Assembly: GCA_014649555.1 (NCBI GenBank)
Contig: BMTG01000025.1
Coordinates: 1 to 50,534 of the forward strand
Origin: Streptomyces globisporus
GTDB taxonomy: Bacteria; Actinomycetota; Actinomycetes; Streptomycetales; Streptomycetaceae
Length of the DNA: 50,534 nt
Direction of reading: 5' to 3'
Both the position numbers and the translations under genes were made by a program. The notes below the pieces were generated by a model that searched no databases, was not told the DNA's origin, and saw only the letters and a program-made list of their open reading frames with translations. Positions 15,798 to 24,413 of the stretch are shown here, piece by piece (within the stretch, counting starts at the first letter, position 1; each line of letters begins with the position of its first letter).

Positions 15798-17534
15798 GAG
15801 ACGGAAAGCGGAACCGGAACGAACGCCTCCGGGGCGAGGTTGACCGGTACTCAGAAGTGGACGGCCGGAGCGATCGTCGCCTTCGCGCTCGCCCTCGCGG
15901 GCATCGGCCTCTACCTCTCCTTCGAGCACGTCGCCCAGTTCGCCCACGAGGAGCTGCGCTTCGACTCGCTCGGCAAGGGCCAGCTGTTCGCGGTCGGCGT
16001 CGACGTCGGCATCATGGTGATGATCGCGGTCGACCTGCTGATGGCCTGGCTCAAGCGCCCCATCAGCTGGATCCGCTACCCGGTGTGGCTGCTGACTGCC
16101 GCCACCGTCGTCCTCAACGCCGCGTCCGGCGCCCCCCGGGACCGGACGTGGCAGTTCCTGGACTACGTCGCCGCCGGCGCGCACGGCGTCGTCCCGGTCC
16201 TGTTCATCATGGTGGTGGAACTGGGCCGCACCTCGATCGACCGCGTCGTCCGCCCTGACCAGGCCGAACGCGACTCGATCCCGTGGCTCCGCTGGGTCCT
16301 CGCCCCGATCGCGACGTCCCGGATCTTCCGCCGGATGCGGCTGTGGGGCGTCACCTCCTACCCGGAGATGACCCGCCGCGACCAGCAGCTCATCGCGTAC
16401 GAGCAGTGGCTCAAGCGCAAGTACGACGGCGACATCTCCCAGGCGTCCGAGGACGAGCTGCTGCCGATGAAGATGGCCCCGTACGGCTACACCGTCGCCC
16501 AGGCCCTGGCCATGCCCGACCAGCAGGACCGGGCAGCCCAGGAGCGGGCGGAGGAGGCCGAACGCCGACGCCTGGACGCGGAGACCCGCAGCGAGGTCGC
16601 CAAGGCGGAGTCCGAAGCCGAGCGGCTGCGCGCCAAGGGCAAGGTGGAGCTCGTCCAGGCCGAGGTCGACGGCCAGACCGGTCAGGCCCGCGCCCACGCC
16701 CGAGCCCAGGTCAGCGCGGCGGAGAAGGCCGCCGCGCTTGAGCAGAAGGTGTTGGAGAACGCGGTGGTCGCCGAAGCCCGCGCCCGCGAGGCGGAGGCCG
16801 AGCGCCAGGAAGCCGAGGAGCGCCGGGCCGCGGCGGCCGCCGATCTGGAGAAGGCCGGCCTGGAGCGCCGGGCCGCCGAGCAGCGCAAGGCGGCGGCCGA
16901 AGCGGACGCGGTCGCCGCTGCGGAGGCCGGGGCGATCGAGACCGAGCGGATCGCGCTGGCCCGCAAGGCGACGGCGGCCGCCGACCTGGACGCGGCCGAG
17001 CTGGAGCGGCGGGCGGCCCAGAAGCGGAAGGAAGCTGCGGAGGCCGACCGGGCCGCCGCGGCGGAGGCACAGGCCATCGAGACCCAGGCCATCGCCGAAG
17101 CCCGCCGGGCTGCTTCCGAAGCCGATCGGGTCGCTGCCGAAACCGAAGCCGCTGCTGCCGAAACGCGGCGGGCCGCTGCCGAAACCGCGCGTCTGGAGGC
17201 GGAGGAGCGGCGGCAGGCGGAGGTCGTTCTCGCCGACGCCGCACGGGCCAAGGAAGAGGCAGCCGAAGCCGAACGGGCTGCTGCCGAAACGCGGCGGGCT
17301 GCTGCCGAAATCGAGCGGGCCGCGGTCGAAGCCGAGGACATCGCACGGCTCAAGCCGCGCGAGCGGGGGCTGCGCAAGGTCGCCCGGATGATCCTGGCCG
17401 TCGGCGGCGACGCCGAGAGCCTGCCCCTGGCCGACATCCAGCACGAGCTGCTGCTCAACTCCCCCGGCACCGCTTCCGAGTACCGCGCCGAAGCCGCCCA
17501 GCTGCTGGCGGATGGCTACGTACCGGGGCAGTGA
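15663..17534 (+). CDS. DUF2637 membrane protein with long coiled-coil tail
   Basis: 623 residues from GTG 15663 (GGAGG site 7 bases upstream). A repeat-encoded N-terminus (VSETP-type repeats, ~20-50) precedes the DUF2637 domain with four membrane spans at about 66-88, 105-128, 135-155 and 168-188. Residues ~200-275 are cytoplasmic and globular (SYPEMTRRDQQLIAYEQWLK). Residues ~285-560 are an Ala/Glu/Arg heptad coiled coil, then a short C-terminal domain. DUF2637 proteins accompany TraB-type transfer genes of Streptomyces plasmids and are thought to act in spreading. It lies in the leading part of the transfer operon. Its DNA carries oppositely oriented GTTTCG motifs at its two ends. Confidence 0.88.
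   Translation: MTITDWPRTAAEPDPASPPPTVVSETPAAVSGTPGTVSETPDFVSETESGTGTNASGARLTGTQKWTAGAIVAFALALAGIGLYLSFEHVAQFAHEELRFDSLGKGQLFAVGVDVGIMVMIAVDLLMAWLKRPISWIRYPVWLLTAATVVLNAASGAPRDRTWQFLDYVAAGAHGVVPVLFIMVVELGRTSIDRVVRPDQAERDSIPWLRWVLAPIATSRIFRRMRLWGVTSYPEMTRRDQQLIAYEQWLKRKYDGDISQASEDELLPMKMAPYGYTVAQALAMPDQQDRAAQERAEEAERRRLDAETRSEVAKAESEAERLRAKGKVELVQAEVDGQTGQARAHARAQVSAAEKAAALEQKVLENAVVAEARAREAEAERQEAEERRAAAAADLEKAGLERRAAEQRKAAAEADAVAAAEAGAIETERIALARKATAAADLDAAELERRAAQKRKEAAEADRAAAAEAQAIETQAIAEARRAASEADRVAAETEAAAAETRRAAAETARLEAEERRQAEVVLADAARAKEEAAEAERAAAETRRAAAEIERAAVEAEDIARLKPRERGLRKVARMILAVGGDAESLPLADIQHELLLNSPGTASEYRAEAAQLLADGYVPGQ
17117..17311 (-). repeat. CGAAAC motif array, 21-bp phase, opposite orientation
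   Basis: CGAAAC, the reverse complement of GTTTCG, occurs at 17138, 17159, 17180 and 17285, with one-base variants at 17117 (CGAAGC) and 17306 (CGAAAT). Spacings are again 21 or 105 bp. Here the period coincides with coiled-coil heptads (Ala-Glu-Thr in GCC GAA AC), so protein repetition alone could produce it; the choice of GAA over GAG and the identical core and phase to the 15.6-kb array make a shared DNA role possible. Confidence 0.55.
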
Positions 17535-17668
17535 CCTGCACCAACAGGCCGTTCGACGGTTCCACCGGCCCCCGAGACGAAGACAGCGCCTCGGGGACGC
17601 GGTGAAGGCGCCGTAACGCCCCCCAAAGCCTCCCAGATCGCCCCCGTCCCCAGAAGGAGAACCCCCTC

Positions 17669-18217
17669 ATGGATATCAACGCCCTGTTCACGGATGAGGG
17701 CCTGCGGGCCTTCACCGCGACCGTCCGCGACCAGCACGTTCGTGACGCCCAGCAGTACGGGCAGATCGCCGACATCGTGCGCAGCCGCCTCCAGCAGACG
17801 CCGATCGACGGTGACCGCTGGATGGCCAAGAGGCTGCGGGCCTGGAAGGTCGCGCGGCAGCTCAAGGCCATGCAGAAGGCGTCCACCGAGGCCGCGGCCA
17901 AGGCCGAGGCCCTGTACGCGACCTACGTCAACGAGGTCCTGGAGCTCCCGCAGCGCAGGGCGGTCGCGGAGGCCAAGCGCCTGGAGCGCAAGCAGGGTCG
18001 CCAGGCCGCCGTCGGCGCGGCCGTCGCCGGGTCGCTGAACCGCACGGTGACCGCGCTCAACACTCCCCAGGAGCAGCCCGGAGGCCCGGTTCCGCAGGCG
18101 AGGCCGGCGGAGTTCGTGGCCCCGGAGAGCCCCTTCGGGCAGTGGCCGATGGCGGCCGGTGGTGAGCGGCCGACCAGCACGATCAACGACTACTTCGCGA
18201 AGGGAGAGGGGCAGTGA
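17669..18217 (+). CDS. Hypothetical helical protein of the transfer operon, 182 aa
   Basis: ATG 17669 with AGAAGGAGA upstream. The sequence is helical and basic in the middle (RWMAKRLRAWKVARQLKAMQ, AKAEALYATYVNEVLELPQR), with a Pro-rich end and a final NDYFAKGEGQ. No membrane segment. Its GTGA overlap with the following gene shows coupling. Probably a structural or DNA-handling partner of the transfer machinery; not recognised. Confidence 0.8.
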   Translation: MDINALFTDEGLRAFTATVRDQHVRDAQQYGQIADIVRSRLQQTPIDGDRWMAKRLRAWKVARQLKAMQKASTEAAAKAEALYATYVNEVLELPQRRAVAEAKRLERKQGRQAAVGAAVAGSLNRTVTALNTPQEQPGGPVPQARPAEFVAPESPFGQWPMAAGGERPTSTINDYFAKGEGQ

Positions 18218-18417
18218 CGACGCCTCGGCAGACGCAAAACCGTGCGAAGCACTGGAACGGGCGGGTTGCCGAGGCCACGACCGATCAGGAGCGGGCCGGG
18301 GTCTGGTATGACGCGTGCCGGACCCTGGCCCGCCAGGCCGAGCGCGAGGGCAGGCCGAGCCTGTGGCCCGCGCTCACCCAGGTACTGCACGACTTCTACA
18401 AGCAGCACGGAGGGTGA
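18214..18417 (+). CDS. Small hypothetical protein, 67 aa
   Basis: GTG 18214 overlaps the upstream stop (GTGA). The protein MTTPRQTQNRAKHWNGRVAE continues with a Trp-Tyr-containing helical part (GVWYDACRTLARQAEREGRP, LWPALTQVLHDFYKQHGG). It is compact and amphipathic. Translational coupling supports expression; function not recognised. Confidence 0.75.
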   Translation: MTTPRQTQNRAKHWNGRVAEATTDQERAGVWYDACRTLARQAEREGRPSLWPALTQVLHDFYKQHGG

Positions 18418-18540
18418 CGAAGTTCTTCTTCATCACCGCCTCCTCCCCACCGCCCGGAGCACCCCAAGGCGCGCGCGTGTCGTGCGCGCGCGAGGGTGCC
18501 CCAGGCGGTGACCTTCTGTCAACTCCGAGAGGGAGACGTC

Positions 18541-21219
18541 ATGGCCGACGACGACGGCCCCAACAACGTGATCAACTTCCCCCGCGTGGGCTTCACGGCT
18601 CCCACCGATCCCCCGGCCGAGCCCTCCGAACCGGCGTCCGTCGACGTGCAGTTCGCCGCCCCCGCAGATCCCTCCCCGGCCGCCCCGGAGCCGTTTGCAC
18701 TCGCGACGCGAACCGACCCGATGGTGGTCATCGCGACCCTCCCGGACCCCGGTCAGGGAGCCCCGTTCGCGGCCGCCCCGGCGCCCGCGACGACTCCCGT
18801 CCAGGGGGCGGCGGTGCCGTCGACCTTCCGCTCGGAGGGCGCCCCGGCGGCCGCGCCGCCGGGGCTGGGCTCGCTGTCCCTGGCGGCGGTCCTGGCGGTG
18901 TCCCTCGCGGCGATGCGCGGGATTCACTCCAGCATCGCCGCGGGCCGGGCGAGCCGGGAGCAGCGTGAGGCGGTCGCGAAGACCGCGAGCAGCGGCAAGG
19001 ACGGCTCCCTCAAGGGCGGTTCGAAGAAGCCGGTGCCGTCCGGTCCGGAGTACGGCCGCAAGGCGCTCCAGAGCGGCCCTGGCGGCTCGTCAGGTCGCTC
19101 CGGCTCCGGTGGTCCGGGCCGGTCCGGGCGGGGCGGCAGCGGGTCGCACAGCGGCTCGGGAGGCCGGGGGCGTGGCGGGTCGACGACCAAGTCGCCCAGC
19201 AGTTCCGGCAGCGGTTCCGGTGGTGGTCGCGGACGCGGTCCGGGCGGCGGTTCAGGCTCGGGCTCCGGCATCGGCCGCACCAACTCGCCGAAGAAGAACG
19301 GCTCCGGGGTCACCCCGCTGACGCGCACCTCGCAGGGCGGCGGCCACAGCCTCAAGAAGAACCGCAACCCCGGGTCGTCCGGGGGCTCGGGCGGTTCGGG
19401 CGGCTCCGGTGCCGGTAAGGGGCCGAACAACAGCGGCGGGGGCGGCCGGAAGAACCGCGGCCCCGGTGGCGGTGGCGGGCCCGGCTCCTCCGGAGGTGGC
19501 TCCGTCCTGAACCGTAAGCGCGGTGCCGGCGGCGGTTCCGCAGGTGGCTCGGGCAAGCAGCACGGGCCGAGCTCCGGTGCGGGCACCGGCAAGACGACGG
19601 GCCCCAAGGGGACGGGCACCGGGAAAGGGACGGGCGGGAAGTCCACGCCCGGCCCGTCCGGCCCGAAGGTTCCGAAGTCGGGTACCGGGAAGGGCGCACC
19701 GTCCGGGCCGAAGAGCGGCACGAAGAAGTCGCCGCGCGGGACGACCGGCCCGTCCGGGATCCTGCGCAAGAAGCCCGGCACCACCACGTCGGGCACCGGC
19801 CCGAAGACGAAACCGAGTGGGAAGGGTGGCAGCGGCGCGGGCACCACCACGGCGCCCGGCAGCAAGCGCGGCGGGAAGAAGAGCAAGACCCGCTCCGGTA
19901 AGGGCGGTACCGGCCCGGCCTCGGTGCCCGCGCCGGTTCCCACGGCGCCGGGCGGGAAGTCCCGCAAGGGCAAGAAGGTCACGCTCACCCCGGGCGTCGC
20001 CCACGGCACGTTCGCGGCCACCGATTCGTACGGCTGCCGGTGCGGCAAGTGCCGGCGCTTCCAGAAGGCGTACGACCGCAAGATCGACGCGGCGAAGAAG
20101 TCCGCCGCCCGAGGGCGGACCACGTTCGGTGAGGCTGTGCACGAGACCGCTGAGAAGCGGCTCAAGCGCCGCCGCAAGAAGATGGGCCCGCCCGTCGTCA
20201 CGAAGGTCAAGGTCAGGAAGCCGAAGAAGAAGTCCGGCCCCAAGACCACCAAGCCGGGCGGCACCAAGCCCTCCGGGCCCGCCGCGACAGCACCGTCGGG
20301 TCCGGCCGCGACGGCCCCGGCCCGCCGTACGCCCTGGTCCACGGCCAAGGCGCGGGCCCGCAAGCGCGCCCGGATGCGTACCACCACGGTCCCCATTCCG
20401 GCGACCGGCACCGTCTCCGCCCCGCCCATGCCACCGGTCCCGCCCACCTCGGTGGCCGCGCCAGCCGGCGCGGCCACCGTCCCACCACCGCCGCCGGGAG
20501 CACCTGCCCCTGCGACACCGGCCCCGGCATCTGCGCCCGCCGTATCTGCCGGACCCGGCACAGGGCCGGCCTCGGTGGGCGGGGGCACGGTGCCGGGCAC
20601 CGGTCAGCAGCGCCTGACGCCGTTCGAGGCGATGGGCATGGCCACGGCGGTACCCGCGCAGGCCGGGCCGATCACGGTCGAACGCGCCGATACCCCCGGG
20701 CCCAGCCCGGCGTCCGGTGCGGGCGGTCCCGCCGACAACCCGAGCACGAAGGAGAACAGCGTGAGCACTGCGCCCGACACCCGCGACAGCTGGATGGCCC
20801 AGTGGGGCAGCGGCGGTATCGCGGACATGGACGCTCAGCACCAGACGGAGGTGACCCTCGACGACACCCTCGACGTCCTCGAGGAGCTCACCGCGCAGTC
20901 GTTCACGGCGCACGAGACGTGCAACAAGCTCTCCGCCAAGGCCCGGCAGATCCGGCACGAGCTGGACGACCTGACCGCCGACCTGCGCTCCACGCACAAC
21001 GTCATCGGCCGCCTGACCGGCGCCGCGATGGCGAAGCTCGCCGAGTCCATGGAGGTGCTGGACCGCAAGGCCAGGGAGATGGCCACCAAGTCCCTGACGG
21101 CCGCCGAGCTGTCCGAGAGCGCGGAGAACGCCATGTTCGACGCCTACCGGCCGCTCCAGCAGGCCACCGAGGACACCGGCCTGGCCGTCCCCGCCGCCCG
21201 TATCCACAACCAGAACTGA
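18541..21219 (+). CDS. Very long Gly/Ser/Lys-rich protein with zinc-like motif and helical C-terminus
   Basis: 892 residues from ATG 18541 (GAGAGGGAGA upstream). Residues ~1-95 are Pro-rich; ~99-118 form one hydrophobic segment (GLGSLSLAAVLAVSLAAMRG). Residues ~140-490 are an extreme low-complexity Gly/Ser/Lys/Pro stretch (GSGSGSG-, GPGGGGG-type). Near 500 YGCRCGKCRRFQKAYDRK offers a Cys pair. After another Pro/Ala linker comes a helical domain (~745-892) with LDVLEELTAQSFTAHETCNK and coiled-coil segments. A second start, GTG 20761, lies in frame behind AAGGAG, so the C-terminal ~152 residues may also be made separately. Likely a surface or bridging protein of the transfer apparatus; this is inference. 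Confidence 0.75.
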   Translation: MADDDGPNNVINFPRVGFTAPTDPPAEPSEPASVDVQFAAPADPSPAAPEPFALATRTDPMVVIATLPDPGQGAPFAAAPAPATTPVQGAAVPSTFRSEGAPAAAPPGLGSLSLAAVLAVSLAAMRGIHSSIAAGRASREQREAVAKTASSGKDGSLKGGSKKPVPSGPEYGRKALQSGPGGSSGRSGSGGPGRSGRGGSGSHSGSGGRGRGGSTTKSPSSSGSGSGGGRGRGPGGGSGSGSGIGRTNSPKKNGSGVTPLTRTSQGGGHSLKKNRNPGSSGGSGGSGGSGAGKGPNNSGGGGRKNRGPGGGGGPGSSGGGSVLNRKRGAGGGSAGGSGKQHGPSSGAGTGKTTGPKGTGTGKGTGGKSTPGPSGPKVPKSGTGKGAPSGPKSGTKKSPRGTTGPSGILRKKPGTTTSGTGPKTKPSGKGGSGAGTTTAPGSKRGGKKSKTRSGKGGTGPASVPAPVPTAPGGKSRKGKKVTLTPGVAHGTFAATDSYGCRCGKCRRFQKAYDRKIDAAKKSAARGRTTFGEAVHETAEKRLKRRRKKMGPPVVTKVKVRKPKKKSGPKTTKPGGTKPSGPAATAPSGPAATAPARRTPWSTAKARARKRARMRTTTVPIPATGTVSAPPMPPVPPTSVAAPAGAATVPPPPPGAPAPATPAPASAPAVSAGPGTGPASVGGGTVPGTGQQRLTPFEAMGMATAVPAQAGPITVERADTPGPSPASGAGGPADNPSTKENSVSTAPDTRDSWMAQWGSGGIADMDAQHQTEVTLDDTLDVLEELTAQSFTAHETCNKLSAKARQIRHELDDLTADLRSTHNVIGRLTGAAMAKLAESMEVLDRKAREMATKSLTAAELSESAENAMFDAYRPLQQATEDTGLAVPAARIHNQN
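20761..21219 (+). CDS. Possible separate product from internal start (152 aa)
   Basis: ACGAAGGAGAACAGC followed by GTG gives a near-perfect ribosome site inside the long gene, at the exact boundary between Pro/Ala linker and folded helical domain. The product would start MSTAPDTRDSWMAQWGSGG and contain the entire coiled-coil domain (VTLDDTLDVLEELTAQSF, AKARQIRHELDDLTADLR). It is either an independent gene that has become fused in frame to the upstream one or an internally initiated isoform. Confidence 0.5.
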   Translation: MSTAPDTRDSWMAQWGSGGIADMDAQHQTEVTLDDTLDVLEELTAQSFTAHETCNKLSAKARQIRHELDDLTADLRSTHNVIGRLTGAAMAKLAESMEVLDRKAREMATKSLTAAELSESAENAMFDAYRPLQQATEDTGLAVPAARIHNQN

Positions 21220-21233
21220 AAGGAGATCAGCAC

Positions 21234-21686
21234 GTGAGCGACAACCTCCCCGCCATCCCCGGCATGAACAACACCGTCGCCAGCAGCACCGGCGGTACGG
21301 GCGGCGGCGGCCTCGGCTTCCTCGCCCTGGCGGGCCGGACCGCGAAGCTCGCCGCCTCCACCCTCTTCCTCAAGGAGGGCATGCACCTGCTCCGCTCCCA
21401 CATGGAGGCCAACTCCACCGCCGCCCTGCGGCTGGCGGAGATGTGCGGCCAGGCCGAGGTCGAGCCGCGGTTCACCTCGATGATCGAGGACGTCTCCACC
21501 GCCCTCACCGGCGTCGCGGAAGCGTCCGGGGACATGGTGAACGCCGCCGACTCCGTCGACACCGACGCCCGCGGCTTCAACGGTGCGCACGAGCAGGAGT
21601 ACCGCCCTGGCTACGAAGCCTCCAACGGCTCCGGAGTCCAGCAGGCCAAGCCCGGCTTCTACCGGCGTACCGGCCGCCGCCACTGA
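21234..21686 (+). CDS. Hypothetical protein, 150 aa, TraB-adjacent
   Basis: GTG 21234 with AAAGGAGA, 14 bp after the long gene. A Gly-rich N-terminus leads into LGFLALAGRTAKLAASTLFL (weakly hydrophobic helix), then a helical region MHLLRSHMEANSTAALRLAE and DVSTALTGVAEASGDMVNAA, and a polar tail. Resembles a small helical structural protein, possibly working with the coiled-coil domain just upstream. No family recognised. Confidence 0.75.
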   Translation: MSDNLPAIPGMNNTVASSTGGTGGGGLGFLALAGRTAKLAASTLFLKEGMHLLRSHMEANSTAALRLAEMCGQAEVEPRFTSMIEDVSTALTGVAEASGDMVNAADSVDTDARGFNGAHEQEYRPGYEASNGSGVQQAKPGFYRRTGRRH

Positions 21687-21702
21687 CCCCAACCCACCCA
21701 CC

Positions 21703-21745
21703 GCAGCACGGGGCCGCACCCACACCGGGTGCGGCCCCGTGCTGC
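21703..21745 (+). terminator. Perfect 19-bp hairpin before traB-like gene
   Basis: Arms 21703-21721 and 21727-21745 (GCAGCACGGGGCCGCACCC and its complement) with a 5-base loop. It stands 26 bp before the TTG start of the translocase gene, between stop and ribosome site, so it may terminate partially and lower TraB synthesis relative to upstream genes. Confidence 0.85.
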
Positions 21746-21770
21746 ACCCTGCCCAGACAAGGAGGCTGCG

Positions 21771-24077
21771 TTGAGCACCGACCAGGCGGCACCGGCCGCC
21801 GACACCACCAAGTCCGTCCCGAGCCACGTCCTCTACCGGCGCGTCCTGGCCGAACGCACCTCCTACGCCCTGACCGCCTCCGGAATGGCCATCGGCCCGC
21901 AGCTGGACGACAGCGCCTGGTCCTACCTCGCCTCCGGCGGCATCGGACTGGGCACCCTGGCCTGGCTGTACGCGAAGACGAAGAACACCGAGGGCCAGGG
22001 CCTGAGCGCCATCGTCCGTGCGCAGCGCGCGATCCCGTTGCTCACGGCCGCCAGCACTTACGTGGCGAACCTGATCACCCCCGGCTTCAACTGGTGGGAG
22101 GTCGTCGCCCCGGCCGCGTGGGCCGGGCTGATGGGCTGGATGGCGCCGCTCACCCGCAGCGCCGGCCTGGTCCTGGAGCTCACCGAGCACCAGGTGCCGA
22201 CCGGCACCGGCCTTGTGCCTCGGGAGCTGACGTACACCGAGTTCCTCGCCGCGAAGTGGCAGCAGGCCACCGGCGACGGCACCCGGCTCGTCTCCATCGC
22301 CCCCTACCGCGCCGACCGGCCGGACTTCGAGGCCGTCGTCGTCGCCCAGGCCGGGAAGGCGGTACCGGTCTTCACCGACGTACAGCTGGCCGCCGCGTTC
22401 GACTTCCCGGTCGGCACGGTGCGGATGCGACCGGTGCAGGGCTCGGGGCCCGGCCGGATGAGGCTGATCGCCCGGCCCACCTCGGAGGACACCGAGGCTG
22501 TCGCTGAAGGCGTTCGCGGCCTGTGGGAGAGCGCGGTCGCAGCCCCGGGCAAGGCCGCCCCCGGCGTCGACCTGATCGACCACCGGACCGAGAAGGACCG
22601 CATCGTCCTCCTGGTCGCCTCCCCGCCGGGCAAGACGATCTACCTGCCGCACACGGCGATCTGCTCCGCGTTCGGCATCGACGACCCCTCCCGCCTCGTC
22701 ATCGAGACCGACGGCATCCGCCAGGGCGTCGTCTCCATCTACAGGACCAACCCCTTGATGAAGGTCCGCAAGGCCACCGTCGACGACCTGACGATGGACG
22801 CCAAGGGCCGCATCACCATCGGCGTCTGCCACGACGGCAAACCGGCCCGGATGCGCTTGTGGGATCCGGGGCAGGGCGCGCTGCGCGGCATCACCGCCGG
22901 AGTCACCGGCGCGGGCAAGAGCGTGTTGCAGAACCTGATCCTCGCCGGGGAGAAGCGCTCCGGCGTCGTCTCCTGGGTTGGCGACGTCCAGGGCGGCATG
23001 AGCCTCCCCGAGGCGGAAGGCCGCGTCGACTGGTTCGCCAAGGGCCCGGTCGAAACCCTGCTGATGCTCACGGCCGCGCACGCGGTCATGAAGTACCGCG
23101 AGCGGATCAGCAACGAGATGGGCCGCGGCGACTTCGCCCTCGGCAAGCCGTGGCCGCTCATCAACATCACCTTGGACGAGATCAACCGGCTGCTGTCCCA
23201 CCCGGACGAAGCGATGCGCAAGGCCACCGCCTACCTCATCGCCGACATCCAGAAGACCGGCCGCAAGGTCGGCATCGGCATCCGGCTCGCCGTGCAGTCC
23301 CTGCACCTCAAGGACCTCGGTGACGACGACGCGATCCGCCAGCAGGGCAAGGTCGGCGCCCTGTTCCTCATGCGCACCGCGAGTTCGTCCACCAAGGAGA
23401 TGGGCCTGGACGGCATCGCCCCGGCCGGTTTCCAGATGGAGAACATCCCCGCCCGGATCTACGAGAACGGGCAGATCGAAGCGCTGTTCTCCGGCCAGGA
23501 CGACGAGGACGGCGAGTCCACGGCCGGGATGGCGTACATGTTCCTCGACGGTCGGGCCAAGTTCATGCGCACCTTCTTCGCCGAGAAGGTCGACGGGGTC
23601 TACCCGGACCTGATCGCCCTGTACGGCGAAGAGCCGGCCAACGGCCTAACCCCCGGTGAGGCGGCGGCCGCGCAGGCCAAGGTCGGCCTCTACGACCTGC
23701 GGCACACCAACCCGTACGCCGACTGCGACACCCTCGCCCAGGCCTTCTCCGGTGCCACCAGCAGCGCCCCCGCACCCGGTACCCCCGCCGCGGCCGACAT
23801 GGATGGGGAGGGCGGCGATACCCCGGCCGCGCCAGCTCCGTTCGGCGGGCCGTTCGCGGACATCCCGTTCGGCCTCGACAACGACCCCGGCGAGGAGCCC
23901 GGCCTCCAGGACCAGATCCTTGAACTCCTCGCGGACGGGCCCAGGCCGCTCAAGGACCTGCGCGCCGCGCTGCCGGACTTCCAGCCCTCCAGCGTCAGCA
24001 ACGCCTGCTCCCAGCTCAAGGCGAAGGGCCTGGCCACCACGCGCAAGCGCGGCGTCTGGCAGCTCACCGACAGCTGA
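21771..24077 (+). CDS. traB: TraB-type FtsK/SpoIIIE DNA translocase for conjugation
   Basis: 768 residues. TTG 21771 is preferred because AAGGAGG lies 5 bases upstream; GTG 21729 is a longer alternative that would fall in the hairpin. N-terminal ~170 residues carry three hydrophobic segments (ASGGIGLGTLAWLYA, AIPLLTAASTYVANLI, VVAPAAWAGLMGWMAPL). The ATPase has Walker A GVTGAGKS (~377-384), Walker B INITLDEI (~464-471) and a conserved QSLHLKDLG loop. After a linker a winged helix (~700-768, LLADGPRPLKDLRAALPDFQ, SNACSQLKAKGLATT) matches the DNA-recognising end of such translocases. In Streptomyces a single TraB hexamer moves double-stranded DNA between hyphae after binding 8-bp clt repeats. 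Confidence 0.95.
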   Translation: MSTDQAAPAADTTKSVPSHVLYRRVLAERTSYALTASGMAIGPQLDDSAWSYLASGGIGLGTLAWLYAKTKNTEGQGLSAIVRAQRAIPLLTAASTYVANLITPGFNWWEVVAPAAWAGLMGWMAPLTRSAGLVLELTEHQVPTGTGLVPRELTYTEFLAAKWQQATGDGTRLVSIAPYRADRPDFEAVVVAQAGKAVPVFTDVQLAAAFDFPVGTVRMRPVQGSGPGRMRLIARPTSEDTEAVAEGVRGLWESAVAAPGKAAPGVDLIDHRTEKDRIVLLVASPPGKTIYLPHTAICSAFGIDDPSRLVIETDGIRQGVVSIYRTNPLMKVRKATVDDLTMDAKGRITIGVCHDGKPARMRLWDPGQGALRGITAGVTGAGKSVLQNLILAGEKRSGVVSWVGDVQGGMSLPEAEGRVDWFAKGPVETLLMLTAAHAVMKYRERISNEMGRGDFALGKPWPLINITLDEINRLLSHPDEAMRKATAYLIADIQKTGRKVGIGIRLAVQSLHLKDLGDDDAIRQQGKVGALFLMRTASSSTKEMGLDGIAPAGFQMENIPARIYENGQIEALFSGQDDEDGESTAGMAYMFLDGRAKFMRTFFAEKVDGVYPDLIALYGEEPANGLTPGEAAAAQAKVGLYDLRHTNPYADCDTLAQAFSGATSSAPAPGTPAAADMDGEGGDTPAAPAPFGGPFADIPFGLDNDPGEEPGLQDQILELLADGPRPLKDLRAALPDFQPSSVSNACSQLKAKGLATTRKRGVWQLTDS

Positions 24078-24117
24078 TCCGCACCCACCAGCCCCGACTC
24101 ACCGAAGGAAACGAACC

Positions 24118-24306
24118 GTGGCCCTGTCGATCTCTGTGGTCGTCCTGCTCGGCGTCATCGTCCTCATCCTCGTCCGTACCGGCTACCAGCGGGTCCTGCC
24201 GGGCATCGCCGTCTGCCTGTTCGGCTTCTTCCTCGCCGGCACCGGCATCGCCCCCACGGTCAACAGCGCGATCTCCTCCCTCACTGGCTGGATCAGCAGC
24301 TTCTGA
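24118..24306 (+). CDS. Small two-span membrane protein (Spd-like), 62 aa
   Basis: GTG 24118 with GAAGGAA, 40 bp after traB. MALSISVVVLLGVIVLILVR and VLPGIAVCLFGFFLAGTGIA form two membrane spans linked by a short basic turn; the C-terminus SLTGWISSF is amphipathic. Short proteins of this layout follow the translocase gene in many Streptomyces plasmids and belong to the spread functions that move DNA through septa. Confidence 0.85.
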   Translation: MALSISVVVLLGVIVLILVRTGYQRVLPGIAVCLFGFFLAGTGIAPTVNSAISSLTGWISSF

Positions 24307-24355
24307 CCAGCCCGATCCCACCCCGCCGTAGCCACGCCCCGCTCCCCCACCCCCT

Positions 24356-24388
24356 GCGCCCTCCCCGCCCACCCGGCGGGGAGGGCGC
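24356..24388 (+). terminator. Perfect 14-bp hairpin GCGCCCTCCCCGCC
   Basis: Arms 24356-24369 and 24375-24388 with 5-base loop, between the 62-aa gene and the next membrane gene. No U-tract. Confidence 0.75.
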
Positions 24389-24413
24389 CACGCTTCCCCC
24401 CCTCGAACCGGAA

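Noticed and set aside
15321-17444. 707-codon minus-strand frame rich in GFGSSP- and RNGGR-like repeats
   Set aside because: Mirror image of the coiled-coil heptads and GTTTCG repeats of the DUF2637 gene.
21144-23306. 720-codon minus-strand frame across traB
   Set aside because: Antisense shadow; the plus frame has Walker motifs and membrane spans.
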